In this document: one piece after another, positions 47,001 through 55,113 of the stretch
Position numbering within the stretch: position 1 is the first letter of the stretch
Layout of the letters: each line of letters starts with the position of its first letter
DNA from: Rugalucina vietnamica
Taxonomy: Eukaryota; Mollusca; Bivalvia; Lucinida; Lucinidae
NCBI GenBank assembly: GCA_964017185.1
Contig: OZ024869.1
Coordinates: 69,596,315 to 69,660,314, forward strand
Reading direction: 5' to 3'
Length of the DNA: 64,000 bases
The notes under the pieces: generated by a model
Told to the model about the DNA's origin: nothing
Seen by the model: the letters and a program-made list of their open reading frames with translations, nothing else
Databases searched by the model: none
Position numbers and translations under genes: made by a program

Positions 47001-47678
47001 TCTGACTCAACAATTGAAGAAAAGGGGGAGGCTGCGATAATCTTCACGCTAACGATTAGGCGCAAACCGCGATATTTGTTCTTATCGATTATGTTCCCGA
47101 TTATCATGTTATCGATTTTGAACGTTTTTGTTTTTGCTTTACCAAGCGATTCGGGTGAGAAGGCTAGCTATGCTGTGACTGTATTTTTAGCGTTTGCCGT
47201 CTTTCTGACCATTATTTCCTCGTCTTTGCCTGAAAATTCGGACGCCACTGCGTTGTATTCTGTTTACATCATAATACAGACTGCTCAGAGCACGTTGATT
47301 ACGATCTTAGCCCTGATTTTCATCAGACTGCACAATATAAAGGACGAACATAGAAGACCAATACCTCAGTGGCTTTTATCATTTGTAAAACTGATAACTT
47401 GCAAAAACCGCAAACGTCGGTGTACGGTGGATCCTGACATGCATGACGTCAATAGTGAAATCCCGAACGCGAAGGACGAGTTAAATAGTGCTTATGATGT
47501 CTCTGAGAAAGATCCAGCCGATGATAATTATAACTGGAAGAGACTGGTTGACACCTTAGACTGGTTCTTTCTCGTGTTATTTGGTTTATTTGCTTTCTTG
47601 TCAACTTTCCTGTGTTTTCTTTTGGCGTATGTTCTATCACAGAGGCACGTGCTGTCTGGGGACCTCTTTCAAGTTTGA
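37934..47678 (+). CDS. Gene B: nicotinic acetylcholine receptor-like subunit, complete, non-alpha type
   Basis: Four exons join in frame: 37934-38090, 42213-42493, 45879-45977, 46926-47678 (1290 nt, 429 aa). A signal peptide (residues 1-19) is followed by a ligand-binding domain with loop D (SWQDDFLQWNP), loop A (VWKPDIALRN), the Cys-loop CSVNIKYFPFDIQTC and the loop B tryptophan (FVAWSYS). Then come M1 (about 230-252), PSDSGEK, M2 (about 259-280, leucine at the 9' gate position), M3 (about 289-313), a short basic cytoplasmic loop of about 75 residues, and M4 (about 390-417). There is no YxCC pair, so it cannot supply a classical principal binding face. Glu at -1' predicts cation selectivity, but the outer 20' ring residue is Ser rather than Glu. 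At 429 aa it is slightly shorter than typical subunits because loop C and the M3-M4 loop are short. Introns of 4122, 3385 and 948 bp are filled with transposons. It is paralogous and divergently oriented to gene A. Confidence 0.94.
38282..39505 (+). repeat. Tandem duplication of a roughly 630-bp segment in gene B intron 1
   Basis: Two head-to-tail copies (38282-38880 and 38918-39505) share TTCCCACTCC (38321, 38948), GTGGTGAATCTCTAACTAGT (38641, 39278) and AACAGACAAGAAGCTCCGG. They differ by small indels, with similarity by eye near 85%. No coding potential noted. Confidence 0.8.
39764..40765 (+). repeat. Two short copies of a GTTTGCCTATGTCCCA element in gene B intron 1
   Basis: 39764-39830 (TTCGCCTATGTCCCATAAAT then GGGACG) and 40670-40765 (GGGACGCCGCGTTCTGCGGC then GTT...TTTGCCTATGTCCCACAAAA then AGGACGCCAGGCTT). 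A third, inverted copy lies at 59328-59420 in gene C intron 2. The sequence between the two copies includes FB1 and otherwise nothing recognised. Confidence 0.5.
40187..40457 (-). mobile_element. FB1 foldback MITE in gene B intron 1
   Basis: Full inverted copy, core CAGAACCGCCTCGGCGAGGC, ends CAGGAAAACAAGTCCGTG and TGGACAAGTTTTCTTAATG. Confidence 0.82.
40770..42212. other. Gene B intron 1, right part: nothing recognised
   Basis: Only short frames (up to 100 codons) that lack coding character. CCATGGCAAC occurs at 41069 (reverse) and 41830. No transposon ends identified. Confidence 0.5.
42213..42493 (+). CDS. Gene B coding exon 2 (loops D and A)
   Basis: 281 nt after acceptor CCCTTTTTCAG. 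It encodes AVEVNMYLVSIHELDEV, the loop D tryptophan region, PADYGG and VWKPDIALRN, ending WYPFQ before donor CAG|GTACGC. Same length and phase as exon 2 of gene A. Confidence 0.94.
42575..42705 (-). mobile_element. Diverged SINE-like copy in gene B intron 2
   Basis: Shares GAGACGGGCCAAT, GCGAAAACG, CGCAAGCAGAA and GGGGCTCGA...ACACAGCGGT blocks with 775-925 in the same orientation, so it is a decayed copy of the same SINE-like family. Confidence 0.5.
43032..43283 (+). mobile_element. FB1 foldback MITE in gene B intron 2, abutting the LINE
   Basis: Full forward copy. Its right end ACATGTTTTCCTGATG touches the 3' end of the antisense LINE at about 43290, so one of the two probably inserted at the border of the other. 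Confidence 0.82.
43290..45840 (-). mobile_element. 5'-truncated LINE (non-LTR retrotransposon) in intron 2 of gene B, antisense
   Basis: The element starts inside the end of its endonuclease: SDHH, the catalytic motif of APE-type LINE endonucleases, is encoded at 45818-45807 in a frame different from the reverse transcriptase frame, which opens right after it. The 3' end near 43290 abuts an FB1 foldback copy. The uninterrupted 826-codon frame argues for a recent insertion. The clade is not settled by eye; the C-terminal C2H2 finger and domain order fit RTE or related LINEs. No clear target-site duplication was seen. Confidence 0.88.
43301..45781 (-). CDS. LINE reverse transcriptase frame, 826 codons
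   Basis: An open frame (the first usable codon is TTG, so the true start lay in the lost 5' part). Reverse transcriptase motifs in order: SSGKAPGADAIPAEV near 245-259, FRKDRGTIDMI near 347-357, FVDLTKAFDTV near 378-388, GVKQGC near 436-441, LLYADDM near 498-503 with the two catalytic aspartates of YADD, then the thumb and a YLGSTLS segment. A C2H2 zinc finger (C791, C794, H807, H811) ends the protein, as in several LINE clades. It would copy LINE RNA by target-primed reverse transcription. Without the endonuclease domain it is not autonomous. Confidence 0.93.
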   Translation of the reverse strand: MYCLHYINLRIQPARRPQGKKAAKRLDVSKLNQDSMRQAFLTDICNQLDAINLSSENPEENWTVFHKTVHSSAATTLGHPSRKHQDWFDENDDEIQKLLEEKHRLHKAHQDDTSSVSKKAAYSNVCKTVQTKLRDMQDSWLRKKTEEIQSFADRKDMKKFHDALKTIYGPKSSGATTLLSADGNTLLTDKEAILKRWAEHFNSVLNRPSSINEDAIDRLPQIECNVLLDEFPTVMETRKAVQQLSSGKAPGADAIPAEVYKAGGLPMAEKLTELFHCMWRKEAIPQEFKDASIIHLYKRKGNPQVCDNHRGISLLSIAGKILAKILLNRLNVHLDQKGLIPESQCGFRKDRGTIDMIFTARQLQEKCQEQNVDLYMTFVDLTKAFDTVSRDGLWKIMAKFGCPPRFIAMVRQFHDGMQARVQNDGEFSEPFEVTNGVKQGCVMAPTLFSMMFSAMLMDAFQDSDTGFPIRYRFDGNISNLRRLQAKTKVQTDVLDELLYADDMDKNASSEAKMQRAMDQVSQSCDNYDLTISTKKTEVVHQPAPGKPYNEPTITVNGEKLKVVDKFTYLGSTLSRAVHIDDEVTARIAKASVAFGRLRANVWERNGIKLDTKLKVYKAVVLPTLLYACETWTVYQRHAKRLNHFHLSCLRKLLKIKWQDKIPDTEVLKKAGMQSMHTVLKLAQLRWTGHVIRMPDERLPKKVFYGELQEGKRSQGGQKKRYKDTLKASLKDFDIPIGSWEQTAQERSKWRGLINKGAALHEKKRICEAERKRRERKANTNGPPADSMTLTCSTCNRQFRARIGLVSHQRTHQHTQTYSRNNDGLSH
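45879..45977 (+). CDS. Gene B coding exon 3 (Cys-loop)
   Basis: 99 nt, 33 codons, acceptor TCTTGCAG, donor CAG|GTATAT. It contains the Cys-loop with FPFD and the FVAWSYS loop B tryptophan. The exon begins only about 40 bp downstream of the truncated 5' end of an antisense LINE. Confidence 0.95.
46122..46444. mobile_element. Short TIR element in gene B intron 3
   Basis: AGGGGTTAGTAACTC at 46123 and its complement GAGTTACTAACCCC ending near 46442 form inverted ends. The interior is saturated with CGTAAGTT/AACTTACG-type sub-repeats, suggesting a foldback structure. Confidence 0.55.
46755..46920 (+). mobile_element. FB2 foldback MITE (5'-truncated) abutting gene B exon 4
   Basis: GACAGCTGATCAACGCCTTT to GTGCACATGCTCA. 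The terminal CTCA is followed by TTTCAG|GTT, so the splice acceptor of gene B's last exon begins 2-6 bp after the element end. Confidence 0.75.
46926..47678 (+). CDS. Gene B coding exon 4 (M1 to M4 and stop)
   Basis: 753 nt, 250 residues plus TGA. A single exon holds the loop C region, all four membrane helices and the cytoplasmic loop. The acceptor CTCATTTCAG lies directly after the end of a foldback element (FB2), so the upstream splicing context is transposon-derived. After the stop, about 190 bp of AT-rich sequence precede the next FB1 copy; I see no perfect AATAAA in it. Confidence 0.94.
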   Translation, partial: VVLIPSSKGIVWEEYKPSSEWDILSSDSTIEEKGEAAIIFTLTIRRKPRYLFLSIMFPIIMLSILNVFVFALPSDSGEKASYAVTVFLAFAVFLTIISSSLPENSDATALYSVYIIIQTAQSTLITILALIFIRLHNIKDEHRRPIPQWLLSFVKLITCKNRKRRCTVDPDMHDVNSEIPNAKDELNSAYDVSEKDPADDNYNWKRLVDTLDWFFLVLFGLFAFLSTFLCFLLAYVLSQRHVLSGDLFQV

Positions 47679-47866
47679 TTTACAACAAAACCATTTGGCA
47701 TTCTTTTTAAAAACTAAAAAAATAGAAAATATAAATATCACAACGAAGATTTTATCATTACCCGATTACACAAACCATTTTCAATACCACAGAAAAAAAA
47801 TAATGAACACCCTGTATTCTAGTTTGACGAATGAACATTTTTTTCTATGCGAAGTACTTTCCATTT

Positions 47867-48146
47867 AGAAAACAAGCCCATGTGATATGCAGATTTTTCT
47901 TAAGTTGTAAAAATTAAAAACTTGATTTCAGTAGAAATAATTGGACATTTTTCTTATTTTTGGTCAAAATATACATTGTGTGGACACGTAATAATCGCCT
48001 CGGCGAGGCAGTTCTAACAAGTACCCATAATGTATGTTTTGGATCAAAAAAAAAAAAAAAATAGGTATATCCCTATAAACTCCAGTTTTTCTACATAAAA
48101 GTGGGGTTTCTGGGGGTATTAATGCCACGGGCATGTTTTCCTGATG
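47867..48146 (+). mobile_element. FB1 foldback MITE 3' of gene B
   Basis: Full, somewhat diverged forward copy about 190 bp after the gene B stop, with an A-run at 48048-48061. It may overlap the gene's 3' end. Confidence 0.78.
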
Positions 48147-48849
48147 AATTACCCATATTGCCATCAGTGTACCGAATATTCGATTTATCTAACAGCAAAG
48201 TATGTAGACTCATGTCACAGACCTACCGTTAAAAGTAAATGAAATGAATGCATTTGACCAATCAGAACATGTGTGGCATTCAGATTGGCAATCGTAAATC
48301 TGTGACGTGAGTCTACTACGATCATAATAGATTTATACAACTGTTTTTAAAAGGCATACTATTAAAATGTGTTTGTGCTGAATGTTGTTCATGAATATAT
48401 TTTCTGTTAATTGAAATGTATTTCTAAATATTACAGATTTATACATGTATCTCAAATGTGTGTTGGTTTGTATAATGTGATTGCATACCTTTTATTTTAT
48501 ACTTAGCAGTGAAATTAATGTATATAAAAAATGGATAAAAGTGATATTTTCACTGCAGACTTGATATTGATATTTTCACTAGTGATTGATATCAGCCGAT
48601 ATTTTCACTGTAGAGTTTGGATTACTTCTGACGTTTCCATTCACTTGACGTCATTAAATGTGCCGCACTTCACAAATTAAAACGCCTATAACTCCGTTAT
48701 TTACGAACGAAAACATAAAGTGTGGGTATTCATTTTCTTAGTTAGAACGTTAGGAACAATGTGGTACCAAAATTATTTGTGTTTTCAAAAATGTTTGGTT
48801 TTTGCATTTTCACCGCCTGCTTTGTGAATAGGAAAATGCCCGTGTATTG

Positions 48850-49030
48850 TATAAAATAAAAAGAAAATTTACTTTTTATCGGTAAATACCAAATATATTT
48901 CATCTCGTGACTTGAAAACATCTTTTTCACTCGTGCTACGCACTCGTGAAAATTTTGATGATTTCAACTCACTCGATGAAATATATTTGGTATTCACCTC
49001 AAAAAAGTAAATATCCTCTATCTATTGTAT
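48850..49030. repeat. Foldback hairpin, same type as 6080-6240
   Basis: Arms TTACTTTTTATCGGTAAATA/GTATTCACCTCAAAAAAGTA and centre TTCACTCGTGC/GCACTCGTGAA. Same border sequences as the copy near 6.1 kb. Confidence 0.75.
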
Positions 49031-49658
49031 TAATTGGAATGAAATATGATCTGCATTTCAAATTAAAACTTTGTGTTGCTGTTTAATTTGAATTTCGCGA
49101 AGTTTTCTTTACTTTCGACAGTTTGTACAGATTTTAGGCAATACAAAGTTGTGCAATGGAGAAAACTGGCAATGTGAATCATTACCAGTTTACGTTTATA
49201 GTAAAAACACTTCGACCGTGCCGGATAACCTCACCTGACAAAGTTTGGTATACTCGCCCGCTCCCCTACTGGGCTCTATGGGCACAGCACGGGAAGGGAA
49301 GTAAACAGACAACTGATATTTACCAGAAAGTCACGTAACTTGTCTGTACATATTGCAATTGATTCTAACACACCTCGCCTATATAGCCAATGGTAAAAAA
49401 CTTGTTATATTGTGCAACAATTTCACTGGGCGAAAAAGCGTGACGTTACTTTGCGGCATTTGTGACGTCAGCTATCCCACAAAGCAGCGTTAGACGGTGA
49501 AACGTCGTTTTAGCGCACAACAAACGTAATACGTGTGTGTAAATACCAGCATTACAGTCACATATTTGGCGGGATATCTGCAATGCAATGGCGGAAAGCT
49601 GAACGATATCGACGGTTTCAGCAACATTTATTCCGTTTATTGTGTGTTAGAATCGAAA

Positions 49659-49826
49659 TAGATCAGCTCAAGTGCGTGAATTGTTGAGTAATAATTCACT
49701 GTTTGTCGGTCAGTTGTAAAAAGATAAATCACTCGCGCTACGCGCTCGTGATTTGATCTTCTTTACAACTGACCTCCAAACAGTGAATTATTACTCAACA
49801 ATTCACTGCTAGAGCTGATCTATTTC
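49659..49826. repeat. Foldback hairpin with TCACTCGCGC/GCGCTCGTGA core
   Basis: Arms AATAGATCAGCTC...TTGTTGAGTAATAATTCACT and AGTGAATTATTACTCAACAA...GAGCTGATCTATT are nearly perfect complements. The core resembles the two hairpins above. Confidence 0.8.
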
Positions 49827-50370
49827 TTAAATAAGGTGCAAATCCTGGAGAAAAAAATGAAGAAAAATAAACTTTTAGAATTGCACTTTTTCGACATACC
49901 ATCACTACTGAGGATCATTCAGGCTTCATCCTGTAAAATTTCACCACCTTCCCGATGTTCTTGCAATTTCTACATCATTTTGAAACTTGATGGGTATATT
50001 CCAATTTGGTAATCAACGTGACGCACTACATATGAACTAAATGTAACCATAACACAAACTCAACGTATATCTCTGACTAGCAGACTTCAGTTTCTCAAAT
50101 AAAGAGCAATATTAAGTAAATTAAATCAAACAATAAACATACTTTTATGTCTACTATCGAAAAATGTTAGATAATATGTGTATGATGCAGGCTTCTTGAT
50201 TCAGAATTTTTATGTGTTGTTAACTTGCAACTATAATAACATCTGACCTGTACATCAGAATTATTCCAAAACATGTAATGATAATTACATTTGTCCTACA
50301 TGAGTGACGGAGCTGATAATTACTTTTCTAAATACACCTAGGTTTATGGCAGATCTTGTTTTATTCAGCG

Positions 50371-51467
50371 TCACGTAAATTACTTGCAAACCGCAACATA
50401 AATTATTTTTGCAATACAGATACACAATGGCATTAAATATTATCTGAAATACTTTATCTGGATACGTTTACTCCAAACAGACAATCTTGTGTGATCCTAT
50501 TTCATTTTTTAATATTGTTTTACTTTTTGCACAACATTCTATAAAAATGTAATATACGTGACGGAATGCTGTAATTTACGTGACGGTAATATTTGAGTCA
50601 CCTACATTATTTTTAAACCTAGATACGAGTTTTTGCTAACTTAAAATGAAGCATGGATTTTGAACCAGTCTGCACAAGAAGTAAATCCTTCGATTAGTTA
50701 ACCACGTAATTATTTAGTAAAACAAAACTGTTTTATATTGATAAAAATGTATATTAATCTCAGGGCTGATATTTTTCTGTTGGTCAGTATTTTGGAATGG
50801 ACAAATGCGAATAACAAATGTAGTATTGCTATGTCTTTGATTGAAGGAAGCGTGATCCTTTTAGATTCAACTGTTTTCAACTATAACTGATAAATAGACT
50901 TAAACTACCTTTGTATTTTACGTGACAAATGCGTAATTTACATGACACTGTTTGAAAAAAACATCATATTCCGTAAACTTAACTACTGAAAAGTATGTAA
51001 TGGACATTAAAACATTTATTGACGCTGATTCAAAGCACAATCTTAGCTATATAATATGTCATATTGACATTTTGAAAGTCAGTGCCGTCACGTAAATTAC
51101 TGTCACGTTTATTACATTTTCAACTTTAGCATCCGAAAAAACCACCTTAGGGTCGTTTGATTTTAACTTTGTTTTTTTTTTGTGAGATGTATTCATCCTC
51201 CATACTTTCATATTCAGGTAACGTTGTTTCAAATACCATGATGGATTTGTAGAAAAATGGTGTCACGTATGATTACATCTTAAAAGGGGCGCAATGGTTA
51301 AGCAGGGGGATTAGATATATTTGACCAAAATAGTAAAGCAAAATGAAAAATCCATATGTTATCCATATAAAGGACATATTCAACTATTTAATTGACACAG
51401 TTTGGTCTGCAATAAGAGAAAGCAGTATTAAGATTTGGACAATCTTCTATAGCGTCACGTAAATTAC
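50371..51467. repeat. Cluster of TCACGTAAATTAC motifs
   Basis: Exact 13-mers at 50371, 50571 (reverse), 51088 and 51455. One-mismatch or one-indel versions at 50549, 50913, 50933, 51103 and 51263. Spacing is loosely 155-200 bp or multiples, so a decayed tandem repeat is likely. Confidence 0.65.
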
Positions 51468-52039
51468 AGAAACTCTGTGACATACTTTTTTCCATATTTG
51501 ATGTTTGATATTTTTGTTTGTTTACAAGATATAAAATAACCATTTCTTTTACCAAAAGATAATGTCAAATTAAGTAAATCGAACGATGCTGTTTCGTGTG
51601 AAAATAGAATTTGTTCATTCTATCGCCTTTTGAATTTTTGCATTTCAGTTTGTGACATGCCGTTTTTGGTGGGGTCATGCATTATTCACTACTACCAGAG
51701 ATCTAAAAAAACATAACTGGGTATCATACTTTCTTCGGTTTAAATGGAGATAGTACCAAATTTTGAAAATACAGCCAACCTTGGTGATATATTGAACAAT
51801 GTCACTCCAATTTCTATTTAACACCCCGAGACAGGGGGTGCGCTGCTTATTTAAGAATGAGTGAGGTATCTGGCTCAGGACCTCTCCTCTCTTAAAGTAA
51901 GGTCTAGAACGTGTGCTACTCCACCACTAGGCAGTCGCGCTCCTCTATTTATGGGAAAGATGGAAATTTTCTCGTGTCTCTGGCAGGACAGCGTATGTCG
52001 CCTGAATTGTGCTTTGCCAGCAAAAATATTAAAATCTAA

Positions 52040-52475
52040 TTTTGAAGTCAATGACCTCAAGTTGACCTAAAGGTCAATGAGGTGGGCTTGGATGCTACAG
52101 CAAAATGTCAGACCAATATCTAACAACAGGCATAGGATCAACTAAACCTATACACATGTTCAAGAGATACATGTATGATGTTCTAAAACCTTTGAGAAAA
52201 AAAAACCCTTTAAAATACAATTTCAAAATGTGTGACCTTGACCTCAAGGTCCCTCGGCTGGGTTGGGATGGTATAGCATAAAACTTCAGACCAATATAAC
52301 AACAGGTAAAATATCAGCTACATCCATCCACATGTTCCAGAGATATAGAAATATGATAAAAAAAAAAATTAAGTCCATGACCTTGACCGCAAGGTCACTC
52401 AGGTGGGTCAGAATGGTACAGCATAAAACTTTAGTACAATATGTAACTACATGCAAATTATCAATTAGATCTGGG
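52040..52475 (+). repeat. GACCTTGACC-family tandem array, left part
   Basis: Units at about 52045, 52233 and 52379, then interrupted near 52475 by foldback and TIR elements. It resumes at 53742. Confidence 0.72.
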
Positions 52476-52477
52476 GC

Positions 52478-52650
52478 CAGTTTCATCAAAGCGTTTAAGA
52501 CAAAATTTTGTCCTGGAAGATGTCCCAGGACGTTTTAAGGACAAAAATCGTGTTTCATCAAACTCAAGAAATTTAGGTAGTTCTCAAATTTTGTCTTAAA
52601 CGTAGGACAACTATTTCGGCGTCCTACCTGACAATTTTTGTCCTAAATTG
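52478..52650. repeat. Unclassified repeat end, GTTTCATCAAA type
   Basis: GGGGCCAGTTTCATCAAAGC is followed by TTTTGTCCT/AGGACAAAA inverted blocks and a second GTTTCATCAAAC, suggesting a hairpin-type element of which one terminus is visible. Confidence 0.45.
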
Positions 52651-52741
52651 TGTACATATACTAGAAATGGCTGCTGCCTTTCAATTGGTATTGTTCACAC
52701 GTTCCAGACTAACCGAAAACTTTAACATAAAGGAGTCATTG

Positions 52742-52960
52742 CATGAAAAAAAACTAACATTTTGGGTTTCGGGCCAGGCCCGACACAAACCGGCCTGTAC
52801 AGTCGCAGAAGCAGGCCTAGAAGCTTAAAATTTCGGATTTGATAAGAAGAGGGATTGCACTATCTCTGTACTGGTCTGAACAGTTTCGGAGTTACTGCGA
52901 AAGTGATCTGCGCCTTTGTTGTCGCATATGCAGATGTTGGTTTTCTGATGCGGTGGCTCA
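52742..52960 (-). mobile_element. FB2 foldback MITE
   Basis: GGCCCGACACAAACCGGCCT ... CTGCGAAAGTGATCTGCGCC ... GATGCGGTGGCTCA: inverted copy with damaged palindrome. Confidence 0.72.
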
Positions 52961-52992
52961 AATTTTCTAAGTCGTGACATAACATGTAAGGT

Positions 52993-53742
52993 CTTAAGTC
53001 CAATTCGCATGCGCCAAAAATACACGTGTGTAAATATACTCCGGTGTGTAAATTTTACTCGGGGTAAGCAAATGGCGCATGCGAACGCAAATACACACCG
53101 GAGTATATTTACATATGGGTAAATTTACTCCAGGGTCTGACCAGATGCAAATTTTATTTTTTAAAATACACACGTGTAAATTTACTATTTTGTCCCATGC
53201 GAACGCAAAGTAAAATTTACCCATGAGTATTTTTATTTTAAGTCAATATTCTGCTTTTAGATAACGGATTTTCACATTTTTTGTTCATAACTGATTATAT
53301 GACAGTTGCTGAAACTGTGGACAATGTTGCTAAATAAGAATTTATTGCCATTCATCACATTTTAGATCATATGGAGTGAAAACAGCCACACTATTTCTTC
53401 ATCATTCTTGGTGAGATTATTGGGGCATTTTAACAGTAATTCCTTGTTGGGAACTGTATAACTGCTAAGGTTATGCCTGACCATTACATGATTCTCCTCT
53501 TCTGCCAAAGTCTACAACAACACCTTGAAGCAGCCTCTTCTTGTTTTGCAAATACAGAAATCTTAAATGAACAGGTTTTAATCCAGAAATGATAAATTTA
53601 CATTCAAAAATACTCCTGGTGACAAAACCCATGCGAACGCAATTTAAATTTACTCACAAGTTGATTTGCACACCGGAGTATATTTACACACCGGAGTATA
53701 TTTACACGCGTGTATTTTTTGCGCATGCGAATTGGACTTAAG
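52993..53742. mobile_element. TIR element with TTAA ends (piggyBac-like target), 750 bp
   Basis: Long inverted ends: CTTAAGTCCAATTCGCATGC at 52993 and its complement ending at 53742, followed by further inverted blocks with ACCGGAGTATATTTACA. Both ends are inside TTAA. Several internal CGCATGCGAACGCAAA sub-repeats (53070-53095, 53195-53210, 53628-53645). No coding frame. Confidence 0.6.
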
Positions 53743-53960
53743 ATCACTCAGATCGGTCGGGATGGTACTTTATAAGACTTCAGACAAATGTCTAACAACA
53801 GGCAAAGTATAAGATTGATCCATTAACATGTTCCAGAGATATATATATATAACTAATAACAACTTAAAAATAATTAGAGTAACGCGACTCCGACGCCAAC
53901 ACCGACGCTGAGGTGACTGCAATAGCTCTTCCTGTGTTTTCGTACAGGCGAGCTAAAACT
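53743..53960 (+). repeat. GACCTTGACC-family array, right end
   Basis: ATCACTCAGATCGGTCGGGA to GCTCTTCCTGTGTTTTCGTA then CAGGCGAGCTAAAA closes the family interrupted near 52475. Confidence 0.7.
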
Positions 53961-54540
53961 TAACTATCGAAGAATTTTGTCGGATTGATAAAGGAAAAGA
54001 ACCAGAATAAGAATGTATTACTGTTTATTTTAAAAATCAAACAGTCATTATGGAATGTAAGTTCACATAAAAATACACGTACATACATGGCTGATCTTCA
54101 TTAAAAAAAAAAACTGTTATAATGATATAACAGTTTTTGTGTGTGTTTTTTATAAAATGTTCACACATATAAAGAACATACATGTACACCAGTCTTTATA
54201 AAACTAAAATCTCATTCTATGTAAAATAAAGACCACAATAACATATACATACACACACACGAACAGTCATCATCATTTTTAAAATCTATTTACACAAACT
54301 GTAAAAACGAGTGAAGAATAAAATCTTTCAAGGAGTTAAAACATATTTACAATAAGATGACTTTAAAATGGATAGAGTTCATAAAAAGCAAGACCACTAA
54401 TTTTATCATTTCGAATTTGAGGCCATAAAGGCTTTTGAGGCCATAAAGGCTTGTTTTTAACAAGCGATAATACTGTGCAAAGCATTTAGTTTTCTGTTGT
54501 GTCCGTTATCATGATTATCGTTATCCGAAGGACTACTTCC

Positions 54541-54639
54541 TTAGGCGGAACAGTCGAGTATGAACACGTTGTTTGGTCTGATCACCATTGCATCATTGTC
54601 GATTGGGAGCCTGCTGAGTACCAAGAAAATAATTTGCTC
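54541..54639 (-). CDS. Gene C exon 6 (unit 3 b and stop)
   Basis: 99 nt after acceptor TTCTTTCAG. It encodes 32 residues, EQIIFLVLSRLPIDNDAM then VIRPNNVFILDCSA, and TAA at 54543-54541. The protein ends two residues after the unit's last cysteine. A minus-strand AATAAA (plus-strand TTTATT at 54024-54029) could end a roughly 0.5-kb 3' UTR. Confidence 0.82.
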   Translation of the reverse strand, partial: EQIIFLVLSRLPIDNDAMVIRPNNVFILDCSA

Positions 54640-55074
54640 CTGAAAGAAGAATATGAAGTTTAGTGAAAAATGTGAGACATGTTACTCGTTTTACGGGATT
54701 TCTATGCAAGACCGATAAATGAGCCGCATCGTGAGAAAACCGGATTTTTGCCTATGCGAAAACAAAGGCGCAGATCAGCTTCGCGGTAACCGCGAAGCTG
54801 ATCAGCGCCTTTGTTTTCGCTACTCGGATAGTACAATTCCTCTTCTACTTAAATCCGAAATTTCAAGCTTCTAGCTCTTTTCTGAGCTTGTACAGGCCGG
54901 TTTGTGTCGGACCTGGTCGGAAACCCCGAAGACCGGTTTTCTCGCGTCGAGGCTCAAATTATAATTTGAAATTTTCTATATGACCAAGTCGAGCATCCCA
55001 ATAGTCAGTAAACGCGCCATTTTAGTTGCATATTTGGATCTTTTTTATTTATTTATTTATTTATTTATTTATAT

Positions 55075-55113
<39 letters not shown>

